Notes: generated by a model from the sequence alone, not told the origin. A DNA stretch of 64,000 nt from Trichoplusia ni (GCF_003590095.1 NC_039483.1:13392001-13456000); one strand, 5' to 3'; shown: positions 12,751 to 27,400, counted from the first letter of the stretch. Program-made: numbers and translations.

Positions 12751-15700
12751 TCATGTTTCAAACACGATCGGTCAAATATAAAACTTCGAGTTTGATTCAA
12801 CGATCATGTCAAACTGTTTGATGGTCTCAAGAAGGCCTTTGCAATAATTCATAGTAGTTTGCGTTTTCAGACGTGCTCTTTTGGTTTATTTTAATTTGTA
12901 ATTAATTTTACGATGTCTTTGAAGCTCCTCTTAATATGACGAATTGCGTTATGAATATTACTGTCATTTTAGGTCTGTCTCTGCATCTGCCCACCCGTCT
13001 GTCACGGGGCTTTGTGATGATGCAAATATGATTTCTTTAGCTTATTTGTTAGGACATCTCAATTAAGCGAATCCGACTCGCACGTGACCAGTTGTTTTTT
13101 TATAATATTCAAATTTATATTATATTTGCGACAAAACTGATTACTCAAGGTAGATGGATTACAATGTCATGGTACGGAAAAAAAATGTTATGGTGAGAGA
13201 ATAAAATTTAATATTCATTCATTGTCCACCGTAGAATTTGACGTATGTAGGTAATAAATATGTACACACAATAAGTACACAAGTGACGGTTTTATCACTT
13301 CTAGGGTTATTGGCAGAGATTTATTTTTAAATTTAATACAACGATATTCAACTTAAACAAATAGAAGACAAAAGCTTCAACAATGACGTCAGCGCGTTTG
13401 CTTTTACAATTCCATCCCACATTCCATTTATTTCTTTAAAAATGTATAGGCCGCGATAACCTGGCGTCGCTCGGAAATGGTATAATACATTTCAGAGATA
13501 TCTACCCGATATGGATCGTCTCAGTCTACAGAATAATAGCATGCAGTACATTCACAAATGTCTCAGTAGAATAGCAATTTACAAAACAGAGATGCAAAAC
13601 ATTTTTGAAGCGAGAATGCCAGCATTTTCGTTGAAAGTCTGTTTACTTTGGTAAATATTGTTATTTAGAGGAAGTTTGGAAGTCGCGTTGGTGACTGAAA
13701 GTCGAGAGGAAACTGTTTTCGTGTTATAGATAGTTAGGAGGAAGGAAAAATCAAGAGGTTTTGTTTTGTGGTGTAATAGAAGGATTGGAGCAATCGAAGT
13801 ACGATTTGGGGTGATTTTGATGTAAGTAGGTATGCGGTTTAAGCTGGAATGGAATTAGATTATTTTTTGTTTTCTAGAATTTCAGAACAATTTTTTTTAT
13901 TAAGCTCTCCATCAATTGATTACACCCAATGCTCTGCTTCAGTGAAACATTTCATTACAGGTATGCACATCATGCTCATAAAAATGATTAAATAAATTAA
14001 GAAACCAACACAGAAAGACAAGTCAAATACATACAAACTGATAAAATAACAAAATAAAATAAAGATAGCAGAATCTCCGTTTTGCAAACAATATTGTCAG
14101 AAATAAGACACTATCTCCTATCCAAAATTTTCCAAACGAAGTAATTTTCTATGATCAAAGAAATCTCACAACAGACCATTATTGTCAAATCTTGTGGCAA
14201 CATCTAAAGTTAAAAGGTTGATAAAGGGTTTATCTACGAAATACATCTCAACCAACGTCGTAGACAGACCTGAGGATGACAAACAAAAGTACTTAAAATC
14301 GGCGGATATTGGTAGAAATGGGATAATAATGAAGGATAAGAAAATGTTTGTCTTATCTTGATAGATGGCACAAAATGAAAAACAACAAATCACTCCCTAG
14401 CAATCGCAAAACTAAGACAAATTTTAGATAGAGAAGGTCGCAAAGAGTCGCAAAACCATTGCGTGATCATGACAAACAGAAAAATCTAAATTAATTCACA
14501 TATAAATCGTTGAAATATAATCAAGGTAATACATTTGACGGCGGAATATGTACTATAAACACCGCCATTCTATATTGTCCATGAGTAAGAAGTGTAAATA
14601 AATAAATAATGCACATATAACATATTATGTATATAAGATAAATATAATCTCGAAAAGATCAATTTATTTTTAGAACAACAAATGTAATATCCAAGCAAAG
14701 AATTCATACAGCATTAAAAATACAAGACTAATATGACACAGTGATGTTACATTACCAGTCTTTTGCAATAGAAAAACATAAATGTCAACGCGTAATTGTT
14801 CCCTTGCGTTGTTGTTCGGCCTGTCAAGTGAAACTTTCGTAATAATAAAAGTAGAGAGATACTTGCGAAGTTTTTCCTTGTTTCACAACGAGAACGGCAA
14901 CATTTTAGATATCATTCAATTAGCTTTTGAAGAAAAGTTTCGAATGGTTGGAACGTTTTTGTGGGGTTTTTCTTTCAGATCAATCATTGTATCTTGTTTT
15001 GTTTTACAAGACAAAACGGTATTGTAACTGTTTTACAAATGTTTTGGTTTTCTGAGATAGATTTGTCAGTACGTTTAAACAAGATTTGTAGTTAAGACAT
15101 TAGTTGTAACATAATAGGAAAAAACGACTACTATTTCCTGCGATTGGATAGGAACAATTTTATAGTATAATCAGCTTATGCAAGACTGGAAAAGAAGTGA
15201 CAAACAAAGAACGTTACCGCATCATTCCAGCAGTAAGTACTGTTCCGGGTCACAACAAAAGCCTCATTCAAAATTTTGTATTACAGCAGATATTGAGAAA
15301 GCGATAGAACATGACGTAGTGCCCTGTCTCGTTCCCTCAATACCAAAAATATTGCTAAAGCTGAAAAAACATCGTTTCTAGACTTTGTATGGTCCAAAAT
15401 TTTCTTGAAACAGATATTATTCTGTGCCGTCGAAGGAGCCTCTACACGATGCCCTTAAAATTCGATAAGAATCTGAATAAACATCAGAATAGGAAACGCT
15501 AGCTTTGCAAAGTACCTACTTAGCCCATAAAAGCTTCCATTCGAAACACGAACATAACGTTACTTTAAAACTTCTTCCTACTTCAACATATGTTTTCATA
15601 ATTCGGTAATCTTCTTAACATTTTAAGACTGACTTAAATGATTTAGAATTTTATAACATACAATGAACATTATTGAACATGAGGAAACTAATATAACATC

Positions 15701-16229
15701 CAATATTAACCCCAGTATAATACCCGACGACGACACAAACAAATCAAGCAGAATTTCCATTCAATAAGCAGACAAAGAGAACAAAATACCACGGAACCCT
15801 GTAATCAATCCCTAATCTCAATTTCGGGGATACCACAATGTAGTCTCGTTAAAATCAAGTAGATTGCGATACGGAGGATGGGGACAGGATAAAATTGTAC
15901 CAAAAGGTACATCTGACAGTTTCACAGCTGGCCGTTGACAACGGTCGTCTAGAGTGACATAGTAATCTATTACGCGGAACACCCGGCCTTGCGTTTGTTC
16001 CCTATGTTTAGTTGGACAACTTACCATTGGCTATTTCGTTGGAGTAAAAAAGTCATCGTTGTACGCCTGTTAGACATTCAGTGACAAATGATGAATGAAT
16101 TGCCTTTATTCGTTACTTGTTTGTTTTTGTTTTATTATTGGAAGTTTGAAGATGCTGACGTCATGAAAGGCAATCTTTATGAGAATAAAAGTAACTAGAT
16201 CTCTTTTTTTTTTTACTTAATTTTGCCTT
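12751..16229. other. Intergenic DNA; short unassigned ORFs
   Basis: No gene recognised. The minus-strand ORF at 15818-16027 (69 codons) lies in a less AT-rich patch with codon use unlike the surroundings, but shows no known domain. The plus-strand ORFs at 14782-15027 and 15178-15381 are also unassigned. Confidence 0.35.
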
Positions 16230-16330
16230 GCTTGTTTTAGGGGACCTTACCCAAAGGGTAAGAACAGGACCTTATTGAGACTGCTGTCCGTCCTGATAGC
16301 TAAACAGTTGAAATTTTCACAAATACTAAA
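16230..16330 (+). repeat. Dispersed 'gggttccgtacc' family repeat
   Basis: Reads GGGGACCTTACCCAAAGGGT, then aacaggaccttatt, CTGCTGTCCGTCC and acagttgaaattttcacaaa, in the family order. Confidence 0.6.
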
Positions 16331-16836
16331 AACTTGAGTGTCACTCAACCGATTAGTTTATATTTAGCACTCGTGGAACTCTCTTTGTCGCTAGTTTAAC
16401 TCGCTCCAAATCATATTTAATTGTTTAACGTTCTAAAATTCTATAACCTAAAAGTTCGTTAAAGTTTTAGTTGGTATACCAGAAGTTACAGCCCCGTATT
16501 CCCACACTTCACCCTCCTTAAGGAATACAACATCTTTAATGTTTACACAAATACCCAAACTTGAATCAAATTTACACAGGTCAAACTAATATTGGCCTGT
16601 AGGTCAGGCTCGTCAAATTTGGATTTCGTCAAATTATGCGTCCCCAAGACGCAACGGAGACAAATTGTTACGGGACTCCCATTACAATCTAACATAGACT
16701 ACTTTACTCGCCATAAACGAAACTAGGGGAAGACATCAAAACTGAAGGGTCTGTAAAGTACGTAAGATATTAAAGGGAAATTTGTTGTGAGGTTGACGTT
16801 TGCCTTGTAGCTTTTATAGTAGAGATTTTGTCAGTA

Positions 16837-16909
16837 ATCCTTATACGTATATTAATAGAAATTAATATACGTATAAGGATGATATTTGCATGCCTCTCTT
16901 GCATGCAAA
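16837..16909. repeat. Two adjacent perfect hairpins
   Basis: Arms ATCCTTATACGTATATTAAT (16837-16856) and its exact complement (16861-16880) are separated by only AGAA. Five bases later TTTGCATGC (16885-16893) pairs exactly with GCATGCAAA (16901-16909) around a 7-base loop. No ORF overlaps them. Confidence 0.85.
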
Positions 16910-19900
16910 AATCATTTGGAAGTATTTGCTCATGTGTGTTTCCATCTTAAAGAATGTATCTTGAGCATTAAGAAATAGAAGAATAGGTAGATCCTAGATA
17001 TACTTGAAGAAGACAGATTTTTTTAGGTTTCCGAAGACCTCCGATATTTGGTGACTCAAAAACATTCAAAATTCTGAGATACTTTTCGTACTAATGCCAA
17101 TGTTGTCCATACTCAGACACGATTCCTACAATTTCAGCATTCAGCATCCATTTAAATTAAATTATGCTCATAGAATATTTTATCTATTTCTGGTATAAAA
17201 ATGCTTTTTCTCATTTAAAATAATGGTAAACGTGACAACTATTATTATCGTTGCCGGCTGGTAGCTTAAAAGGATCTGAATATCCTATTTCTCTTTCATT
17301 TCAGAACGCTACGGGAATGACAAGCAACTAATGCTGCTGTGTTTTTTTCCTAGTCAGCGGAGAAAAAGCACTCTCATACAATAAATAAGTTAGATCATAC
17401 ATTACTCTGTACGCGGATGAAAATTGATAGTCCGTTATTTTGTGTTGTTTTAGCAGTTTTCATTTTTGTTGGCGTCGTCTATCACAATTTTTATACCTAG
17501 TTTATGAAATATATAATTTTGGACTTTCCATTTTACTACTATACACGTTTTTTTTTATGCAAGCAGTAAGATTTGTTTGAAAACTAAGGTTAAGCCGTGC
17601 TCGACGCGATTGGTCGGTTGATGGGTGAAAACAACATGTCAACTCACGTGTACTGAAAACACATTAACGCGTATATTGTGATATACGATAAAATATGGAG
17701 ACAATAATGTATTATAAAAGCCAAAATCCAAATAATCACCCCCACGTCAAATATGTTACTGATCTCAAAATAGCTGAAAAAAATACAGTAAAATAATTTA
17801 TCACTATGTACTTATTATGAAAACTGTTTAAATTCGAGATACATTATACCTTATTTAACCCCAATGAAAGCTGTGGATATTTCTGTTAGATTATTAGCAA
17901 GAACATCCATTGAAATGTTCTAGACATATTTCTTGGAATTCATATTATATGTAAATTACATTGCTCACGTATTGATTTCCGAAAATATGTAGTCCGTCAG
18001 AAAAGGTCTTCGGATCTCCATGTAAGTTATAGTCGTTTCCGCCCCATACCCTTGTTATGTCCGCTTTTATGAGAAAATTTATTCTTATCCAGTTTTTTCT
18101 TCCGCTGCCTACGTAGTATATCCTACATGTCTTCCGAGGTAATATTATTTCAAAGAATTGAGATAGAGCGAGCTTTTTGTAATTTTTAAACGAAAAGTTT
18201 TGTTTGATTTTTTTTTAACAAAAAATGTTCTGAACTCTCTTTCACAGTTTTATCTTTCTCTTTTTTCCGGCTAATCTTCAAACTGGCTGACTGGTTTCGA
18301 TGAGATCCTACAAACATCTATTAGATTATACAAGTTTAAACTGGGAATAACATTCTTTCTAAAATTTAGCAAAAGATTAAAAAAAAGAACGTTTTTTAAA
18401 GAAAACCTTTATGCTTGCTGTGTACACCGCTGGCTGTTATGTAGGTTTATTTATTTAAAAAGTCAGTTCAAGCAAAATATTGTCGTCTATTTTCCTTATT
18501 ATTTATCTCATTAGAACGAGAGATGCATTATAAGCTGGATTGGTTCAAGGAGAAACGCATAAGTTATTAGTCTTGGCACTCAAAGCTAATGGTCTGGAAA
18601 CGTTCCTATTACTAAGTTATTGTAAACTTGAGCTAGTTTATTACCCAGTTAGCTAATACTAAGCAGGATTTAGCACTGACTCGACTGTTCCTCCTTAATT
18701 TATTCTAACATTCATTTCAATATTTGTGTAGCCTTTTTTCAGAAAAACTTTAAAGCATTAAATTAAACCGAGCTTATTAAGCATTGTTTTGTTTACTTCT
18801 TAAATCAATTTTTAAGCAAAATAAATAAAGAACGGTGTAAATATTTACTATTTTTAGAAATAAATATCTATTATTTCACTCACAATAATAATACCTCAGA
18901 AGACGCCTTGAGTCAACTTCGCTTTACCACTATTTTTATGTCTTTGACTACACACGCTACAATAACAGGCTTAGCTTACCAAGTCCCGTCTAATGCCCTA
19001 CAAAGGACTTGATTTTTATCGTCCTCAAAGAGAATTGTTACATACAAATGGTTTATTATTTTGTTATTGTACCAATTGCCTGGACACACGGGTGAATACA
19101 TAGGTAGGTGATATTTTTGTCAAAAAAAAATATTAGAAGCACGCTCCTTAAGTTTTCTGATGACGTTATTAGCTGATGATAATGAAGCTGCCCACTAACC
19201 TGCAACCTGCTCCGGAACACCAATAGGGTTTTTTTTAAGTAGTTTTATTTTTTATTTTAGGAGGACATAATAGGTATCCTTTCATGTTCTATTAAACTAC
19301 CTAAACATTATTATTCCAATTATTTGAACAGCCGAGGCGGTAAGTAGCAGCCGAAGAATTAAAACAATTTTCTCATAGAAAATCACTCACTAACCGAAAT
19401 TGTTCTGAAATCTGCCCCCAATAAAGATCTTCTTGTATCATTGTATCATAAAAACATTTCTATCGAAAGACACATTTTCTTCGTTTGTCCCGAAGTATAA
19501 ATTCGATACGGGACCATTGTTTTCCTATAATGGATATTTTATGCAATGCTGTGTGGAGCCTTTTCGCCTCCAATGACAGTAATATGACGTCACAATTGTT
19601 ATGTGTTTGATATAGACGTTATATAACAATAAGATTGTATTGTATTAGATTGTTCAGGTATTTGTTCACTAAGCCGTTGTGCAAATATTCCACTTATTAG
19701 TCCCTGACGTAAAAAGTGGAGTGATATAAGTTTGGCGATTCACCCAAACGGATTGAGCGATTTCAATTTGGTTTAAAGTGATTTTAGATATTTTTGATTA
19801 ATATCGGCTGTGTCATTTAAATTTATTAGGGGATTAAAGGTATCATTGTTAGGGGATTTTTTATTATTGTTCCTGTTATTGAGGTTTTAATTTGAAATCA

Positions 19901-20617
19901 ATTATGAAATAATTAAGAAATATAACGATTTAGTATCCATAAATGCTATAAAACTTATTTCAAGGAAGCGACTACAATGCACCTCATCGAATCGATAATT
20001 TTCATACAACTCAGGTTCAATGTAATTAGAAGAAATTGGATAAGATTTATATTAAAAAAAAAACATATTTCTTTGCGAGGGCATTCACCAGTATCAGACG
20101 ACTACCAATTTCATTAAAGCATCAACCAGCAAAAACAAATACAGCATCTAAAAGATTTACCTAAACTGATTACACCAACCACGCTTTGACAAAATCACAG
20201 CAAAGGGTCCAACAACAATAAAATTTAATCAAAATGTAATTTATGAAGATTAGTGTAACACGCGTACAATAGGATCGCATATTGGAAAGAGAACAATGCT
20301 TTTAATGTTGCCATTTTATTCCCAGGAATCTGAAATGTCTAGAAATGCTTTGTAGTCAATGTCAATCCAATTTTACTGAGTATATTTGAGGTTTTTCGGC
20401 CAGGGCTTTTATATTTAAAAAAAGAAAGTCCGAGATTAGGGATTTTAGTATTTTGAGCGCTTTATAAATGAGTACCCAGAATAAGGCCTCTTTTATGCTA
20501 CGAGAAAAACTACATCTGCATTATTTCGACCAATCTAATCTGTCTGAAACATTGGACAATACTTTTAATTTAATTAGACTCTACTTTCAACACTGTTACT
20601 ATTGTTACTATTTCCCG
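16910..20617. other. Intergenic DNA without a recognised feature
   Basis: About 3.7 kb of AT-rich sequence. I saw no coding exons, RNA genes or clear repeat borders. Confidence 0.4.
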
Positions 20618-20758
20618 CAAAAACTACTGGACGGATTTAGACAAAGCTTATTAGACTGATAGTTTTTAACCTGGAATTACAGATGCTTTTTTATCCCGAT
20701 TTTATGGTTCCGTGGGATCATTTGCAGTGGGCGGGCAACAGCTGGTTAGAAATACTTC
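20618..20758 (+). repeat. Dispersed repeat ending 'gcgggcaacagctagt'
   Basis: Contains AACTACTGGACGGATTTAGA, then TTTTTTATCCCGATTTTATGG, TTCCGTGGGATC and GGGCGGGCAACAGCTGGTTA. This is the order seen in a ubiquitous lepidopteran repeat whose terminus reads '(gtcg)cgggcaacagctagt'. Relatives here: 23781-24035 (opposite strand) and 31314-31540. Confidence 0.55.
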
Positions 20759-21269
20759 TCACAAGAACAACAAAATTTAATCTCACAAGTACAGTGACGT
20801 ATATTTTTAGATCTCCCAAGAATTTTTGCAGACATATTTCACAATAATATTACAAGCTCATGCGATGACGCAGCACTATACAATATCGTACACTACACTG
20901 CTTTCATAGCAATTTGTATGGGAGTACTTATCTAGATTCTTTACTTCATTGTATATGGTGTTCAATAGGCAAAGAGCGGCCACGGGTCGAATAATAAGAA
21001 ATAAATGGTACCAACCTACTGAAGACACCGATTTTCAAAAATCAATCACTTATGTAGCTGGTACTGATTGAACGGCTTCACAAAGAGTTCCGTTCCACAA
21101 AAATAAAATTAGACGGTAATAGTTCGGTGGGAAATAAGTTTCAGCTGTAATGAAGCGGACTTTCGTTAATATAGATCTTTCATATAAGTTATGCTATTAC
21201 AGAAGACCTTTAATTTGAAAGTTGATTTATTTATGTACAGAATCAAAAAAAAATTATGAGGTCACATAT

Positions 21270-21475
21270 TGGGAGATAGGTTAAGAGGACGACCAAAGAA
21301 ACGATGGATGGATTGTGTAAAAGACGTTATGGCTGCAAAGAGTGTTTCTGGTAAGATGACGTCAGATAGAAAGGTATGGATAGGCATGGATGTATGGAAG
21401 AAGTAGACATGTTGCACCGAAAAACGAAAAAAATTAAATCATTGGGAATGGTGATGATGATAATGAGGTTACACC
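21270..21475 (+). mobile_element. RTE-like LINE, C-terminal coding relic and tail
   Basis: Starting near 21278, the plus strand encodes RLRGRPKKRWMDCVKDVM, followed by KMTSDRKVW and then a stop. This matches the conserved reverse-transcriptase C terminus of lepidopteran RTE-type LINEs (GRPKKRWxDCVKxDM). The usual gatgatgat tail follows (about 21452-21470). Everything 5' is missing, so the copy is truncated and inactive. Confidence 0.7.
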
Positions 21476-21964
21476 AGATTTTTTTTTAGACTAAGTACTT
21501 AATTAAACAAAAATAGCATTTCATTAGCGCGTGGTGACCTCAACCACTCGGCTATCCGTGCAGTCGATTTTGAAGGAGCACTAATGGTACATCTAGGTAT
21601 ACTATAGCTTGAACTATAAGTATGACCTAAGTGCTCACGATACTAGTTAATTTTAAAGTCACCGATCCATCACTCTTGTTTATCACAGTTTGAACTCCAT
21701 GTTTTTATTTTTTCGTATAAACTAACGCTGACTTTCGATCAGTCACTAATGTAATAATATTTTGTAGTTTTTAACAAAGATTTTTACACGAAAGAAATGT
21801 ATTATTATATTATAACACTTTTATCACATGTGTATTGGAAAGTTTATGTCATAAGCGTAATTTATTCTTTAAGTTGTGTATCATACATAATTATATTATA
21901 TCGTTTTAGTGGTAATTCTAAATTGAAGTAGGATTAAAAAAACGAATCCCAAAATAAAGTATTT

Positions 21965-22130
21965 ATTCCTCATGTTTCGGGGTGTATCACAAATATTCTA
22001 GTCACATGCTCTGAGACTCAAGTCAATCATACAAATACCTGTCCTACGCGGCGACCGAACGTTGCGCTCAGTGAGTTTGACGTGGTAACCTGAAGCGTTC
22101 GGCTGTTCGTCGTACAGCCAGTGCTAATTT
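21965..22130 (-). repeat. Degenerate tRNA-like SINE relic
   Basis: Minus-strand reading gives a decayed B-box region (plus strand CGCGGCGACCGAACGTTGCG), preceded on the plus strand by CTCATGTTTCGGGG and followed by GGTAACC...TTCGGCTGTTCGT. This is the usual order of a lepidopteran SINE family. A further short relic (CAACCACTCGGCTATCCGTGC) lies at 21541-21561. Confidence 0.4.
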
Positions 22131-23780
22131 AGAGACTTTTTCACTAAGAAGTATGATGACAATATTAAATTGACTGCATACTGAATATGATATTTTAAGT
22201 CGACTATATTGACTTTGCAAAACTCCGAGGAAAAAATACTGAGTCAAAAGTTTCTCCGCTAACAGAACAAAATTGAATGAAGATACAAGTAGTGAGGAAT
22301 TTAAATAGTTCAGCCATTAAAGCACGGGAAACCGGCTAGACTTGCTCACTTCTCATGCAAATGGGCATAAAATTTACTGGCATAATTTGTGCACATCCAC
22401 CAAGCCTTATCACAATTAAAAGTTATTATGACAGAGGGAACCGACCCATATACCATTTTTACTGTTCCTAGTTTAAAAAGTCTTAATTAAGCGTCGTAAA
22501 TTTTTCCGCGGCATCTATTTAGCGGTTATTTAACAAATTTATTTAAAAATTCTAGAAGGTAATTTCAGCAAGAATTCTAATCTTTTCCGTTATAAATTTT
22601 AATAATCGACTTGTTATGAGCATTTACGTTTTAAATAAATCGAGTAATTAACTACATTATTACTTTTTTATGGAGATAATTAAATCTGTATTACGGCAAG
22701 GATTTATCGAATTGCCGAAAAATACAGCTTTAATTTTCAGAAACCGATATTTATGTGGGTCCGCATATTTAATTATGTATCCTACTTCATTTTCGCTTAA
22801 TAATTTCACATTAACACTTAATAGAACTGCTATACGCGCTACGACATAATACATGGCTGTAACCAATAGTGAATGACGCCCAAATTCAATATAATAACAT
22901 GAATTATAAATCGCTATCATATTAATTCGTGGAATAATTTCAATCAATTATTTGAAGTGATTTTGTATTCTTTACCCAAAGGAATAAGCTTTAACACAAT
23001 TTGATATGTTTCAATACATTTCATGTTAGGTTGAAACTTTATAATACCAAGCGCTATAATTTGGAGGCTATATATTAAAATTACCTCATGTGAGTTTGTT
23101 GGTGAAGTATTAATAGTGCTTTATAAGAATTACAAAGTCGGTGTAATAACGGTGCGGGGTCACCGTCATATTGCCCCTACAGCTATTCATCAAACGTGCA
23201 GGCTGCTATCGATCACGCCAACACTGTTAATGCACCGACAAATTAATGATTCCTCCAAAACACTGCCATCGTATTATTACCATAATGAAATTCCACTATC
23301 GAAGCAAATTATCACGTATAGAAGCCACGCAACTCCTGCAAATTGCTTTTCAAGACGTAAACTTTTATGTAACCGAAAAATTACTCATTAACGCTGCAGT
23401 TAACGATTTACTGAACAATAAAAGTTCTGAATTGTAATTATGTATGAAAACTTGCTTTTAATTAACAAAGTTGTTTTTGAAACTTATTTAAAAGATATTT
23501 TAGAATACCTGATGAAACGCATTTTCGATTCGTAGTAACTTTTGTAAAATTAATTATTATAATTGTGATCACGGCTTTATTCTGCGTGATAGCGGATTAG
23601 TCTTGCTAATTAAATTATTTAATTTACATTTACGCTTTTAAAAGCTGAACTATCAAAGGTTATGCCTGCTGAATACTTAGTGTGGACTTAAGTATACCTT
23701 TATATGTATGAAATAATATATATTATGTGTACACTACAAATTATAATACCTACTCTACGTTAGCAGGCACTTTATATATA
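22131..23780. other. Intergenic DNA without a recognised feature
   Basis: AT-rich. The overlapping plus-strand ORFs at 23116-23437 have no recognisable domain and no supporting splice context. Confidence 0.4.
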
Positions 23781-24035
23781 TATACTAGCTGTTGCCCGCG
23801 ACTTCGTCCCCGTGGGTAGAAGATATAAGTTATGATTTATACCTGCCCTGATTTTTCACATTTTCCATTGTATCTTCGCTCCTATTAGTCGCAGCGTGAT
23901 GATTTATAGCCTAGAACCTTCCTCGATGAATGTTCTATTCAACACATTTTTTTTTTCAATTTGAACCAGTAGTTCCTGCGATTAGCGCGCAAACAAACAA
24001 ACAAACTCTTCAGCTTTATATATTAGTATAGAAGT
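23781..24035. repeat. Dispersed lepidopteran repeat starting 'actagctgttgcccgcgac'
   Basis: Runs from ACTAGCTGTTGCCCGCGACT through TATGATTTATACCTGCCCTG, TCCTCGATGAATGTTCTATT and CAAACAAACAAACTCTTCAG to TATATATTAGTATAG. It is nearly consensus-like, so probably a fairly young copy. The left end is the complement of the terminus seen at 20618-20758 and 31314-31540. I saw no coding sequence. Confidence 0.65.
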
Positions 24036-24164
24036 ATAGATTCAATGAATAGTTGAAATAATCTATTCTTAAAAGAAACTTATAACATGATAGTAATCAG
24101 AAAATACATGATTTTGTAATATTGTTTATAAAAGTATTGTTTTTAATATTTTTGCTTTTATTGC

Positions 24165-24300
24165 ATCGAAAGGGTAAAAACGCCGTCTGCCGGTCTGTCA
24201 CTAGGCAGGTATATTGAATGATGATGGCCAAACAATTAAAACTTTCTCAAATTATACATATGTTCATGTTGTAGCTATAAAAACAACGAATATAGACTAT
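24165..24300 (+). repeat. Dispersed 'gggttccgtacc' family repeat
   Basis: AAAGGGTAAAAACGCCGTCTG, then GTCTGTCACTAGGCAGG and a diverged 'ttaaaactttctcaaat' segment, in family order. Confidence 0.5.
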
Positions 24301-24408
24301 GAAGGTTGAGCAAAGGTTGGTATGGCCATACATTAGATCATGTTTAACAAACAAGGTATGTAGCACGTTCATTAAAAAAAAATCCAAATGGGAGAAACTA
24401 AAGCAAAG

Positions 24409-27400
24409 TAATAATAATAATAATTTTTATTTTCGAACTTCTTTACGATAATTATACAATAAACAATATTTTTATAATAGTATATAGTAAAAGTGCACAT
24501 ATAAAACTCAAGAAACCATATTAAAATAAAAAAGTAAATAAAAATGAAAATCCGATGTACGATGACATATGTCATCACTATAAAATATGTAATTTACGAC
24601 TCAGAAAACAAGAATAGATAAATGTTGACACGAAGAAGAGCAGCACGCCTTCCATCCCCGGGCTTGTCGCCGAGCTCCGCCTCGCAGCTGCCGCCGGGCC
24701 GAGGTCCAGCGCCGGCAGTTGCAGTCGCGTCGAGCTCCAGCGACGAGTACTACTCCCCGCCGACGTCGCCAACACCTGTACGTCGGCCGGGGAGGCGCCG
24801 GCCGCCGAGCAGCTTGGCGCCCTCAGGCCAACCGGCCTCGAACAGGGCTCCCGCTCCCGGTGGTGTAGTGCAGCGCATGAAGTGGACTCGACTCATGAAC
24901 GAGAATGTCATGCGCGCCTACTATGGGGCGACAGGGGGAGGAACTAACCTCACTGCGTACCGTGCCAGAATGCTCTCTCTGTTTCGGGCCCTTGAACCGG
25001 ACGTCGACGTATCGGCACAACGTTTGTCGGATCAAGTGCGAGTTATCCAACGTAATCACAGGTTGGATGACGCGACGCTTGATCGATTGCGCTCTGAAGT
25101 GCAGACTAGCCCTGTCGTCGTTACCCCGTCAATAGCGGAAGCGCCAGCTGCAAGCGCGCTGCCTGCCAACCCTGCTGACGGGGGAGATGATGACGGTGCT
25201 ATAACTGTAAGTACCCAGTGCAGTGATCATATAAGGAGTACATTGGAACAGGCGGTTCTGGAGTATCGGTCAACACCCCGGGACCAGAGACCGCGACTAC
25301 CTCGCTTGCCCATGTACAACCGAAACAAGGCGCTAATGGGTGTCCTGGATTCGCTGCTATCCAGTTATTTTGGGAACAGCGAAGACCTCGGTGACACGCA
25401 CTCGCTTCTGTACTGTGCGGCTGTTGCGGCGTGTCGTGTAGCTGGTGTTACCTTTCGAGATAACACAGCTGCACGGCCTAAGCAAGCGGCACCAGCCTGG
25501 CAGTGCAGGATTGAGAAGCGTGTTGCTGAGGCCAGGACACTCATAGCCAAACTTGTTGCGTTTCGGGGCGGAAACACTCGCCCTAGGGTCATGCGTTTTG
25601 TAAAGCGGGCGTTTGCTGGGACTAATATTAGCCCCAGCGAATACACCGCCCGAGTTACAGAACGCATTGACTTTTTTAAGCAAAAGGTGTGTGCCTGGGC
25701 AAGCCGTATTCGACGGTACAAGACTCGGGTGGACCGATTTCACCAGAACCGTATGTTCCAAAGAGACCAAAGATGGGTGTACAGATCTTGGGAGCAACCT
25801 GCGTCGGAGGAGGGTGCCGGACGCCTGCCGGATGATGTCGCTACAAATTTGTTTTGGCGCAGCATCTGGTCGGCGCCTGTAACCCACTCTGAGGGGGATT
25901 GGATACGTGATGTTGAGCAATCGTGTGAACGAATAGAAGAAATGGGGGCTATTGATATTAGTCCCCAAGACGTAGCCAATGCAGTCCGTCCGTTGGCCAA
26001 TTGGAAAGCCCCGGGCCCGGATGGACTGCATAACTTCTGGTTGAAATGGCTACCAAGTTCACATGGTTGCTTAGCATCCCAATTCCAATCTGCCGTAGAC
26101 TCGGGCCTGCTCCCACAGTTCTTCACTACTGGTTCCACCCATCTGCTCCACAAAACAGGTAGTACCACGGACCCCAAAAATTATAGACCCATTACATGTT
26201 TACCCACCATCTACAAACTGCTTACATCCATTCTGAGAGAAAAGATTAATGACCATATTGAACGGTTTTCTATCATGTCTGCCTCTCAGAATGGATGTAG
26301 GAATGGGTCACGTGGTACTAAGGAGCTACTCCTTATTGATATGACTATTTGCCAACAAGTTCGCCGCTCCAAAAAGGGTGTGTCGACATGTTGGATAGAT
26401 TATAAGAAGGCCTATGATTCGGTGCCACATGCATGGCTCATGAGGGTGCTAGAGTTGTATAAAATCAATACAACTCTACGCACTTTTTTGAAGTCATGTA
26501 TGGGGCAATGGACTACGGTGCTTCACTATCCAGGATGTCGGGATATCCAAAAGAGCGGTCAACTTATTAGGATTGAGCGGGGAATATTTCAAGGTGACAG
26601 TTTGAGTCCCCTGTGGTTCTGTTTAGCCTTGAATCCTCTTAGCACTCTGCTTGAGAATTCAAGGCTGGGCTATTCGTTGCGGAGAGGAAGCCAGGTAATC
26701 TCCCACTTGTTGTACATGGATGACCTGAAATTGTTTGCTTCCAACAAGTTGCAACTGATGAAGTTACTGAAGATTACTGAAAGCTTCAGTAATTCCATCA
26801 GAATGGAATTTGGTGTTGACAAATGTGCAGTCATGCATGTAAAACGAGGTGGGATTGTAGAATCCCAGGGCATACAGCTCTCGGATTCTATAAACCTTAG
26901 GTCCCTCTCCTCAACGGAAACCTACAAATACTTGGGTATGTCAGAGGCGTTAGGCATTAATGTCGCTGACATGAAACAATCGTTACAGACACGTTTCTTT
27001 GGCCGCCTGAATAAGGTACTAAAAAGTTCCTTATCGGGCGGTAACAAGGTGCGTGGCTTTAATGGTTGGGTCATGCCAGTGATAATGTACTCCTTTGGCA
27101 TACTCAAGTGGACACAGACCGAACTGGACGCCTTGGATAGAAGAGTCCGCACACTGCTCACCGCAAATCGAATGCACCACCCGCGATCATCGGTAATGAG
27201 GTTATATATCCCGCGAAAGTGTTGGGGTCGTGGCTTCCTAAATGCCAAGACCCTCCATAATCGCGAGGTATGTAACCTCGGACACTATTATCGGACCCTT
27301 CACGGGGCCGATGTAGATTTCTTAGCGTCCGTGGCCTGGCTACGCTTCGGAGATCTCTTTGGAGAAACCGAAGGGTTTGTATGTGCAATTATGGATGAAG

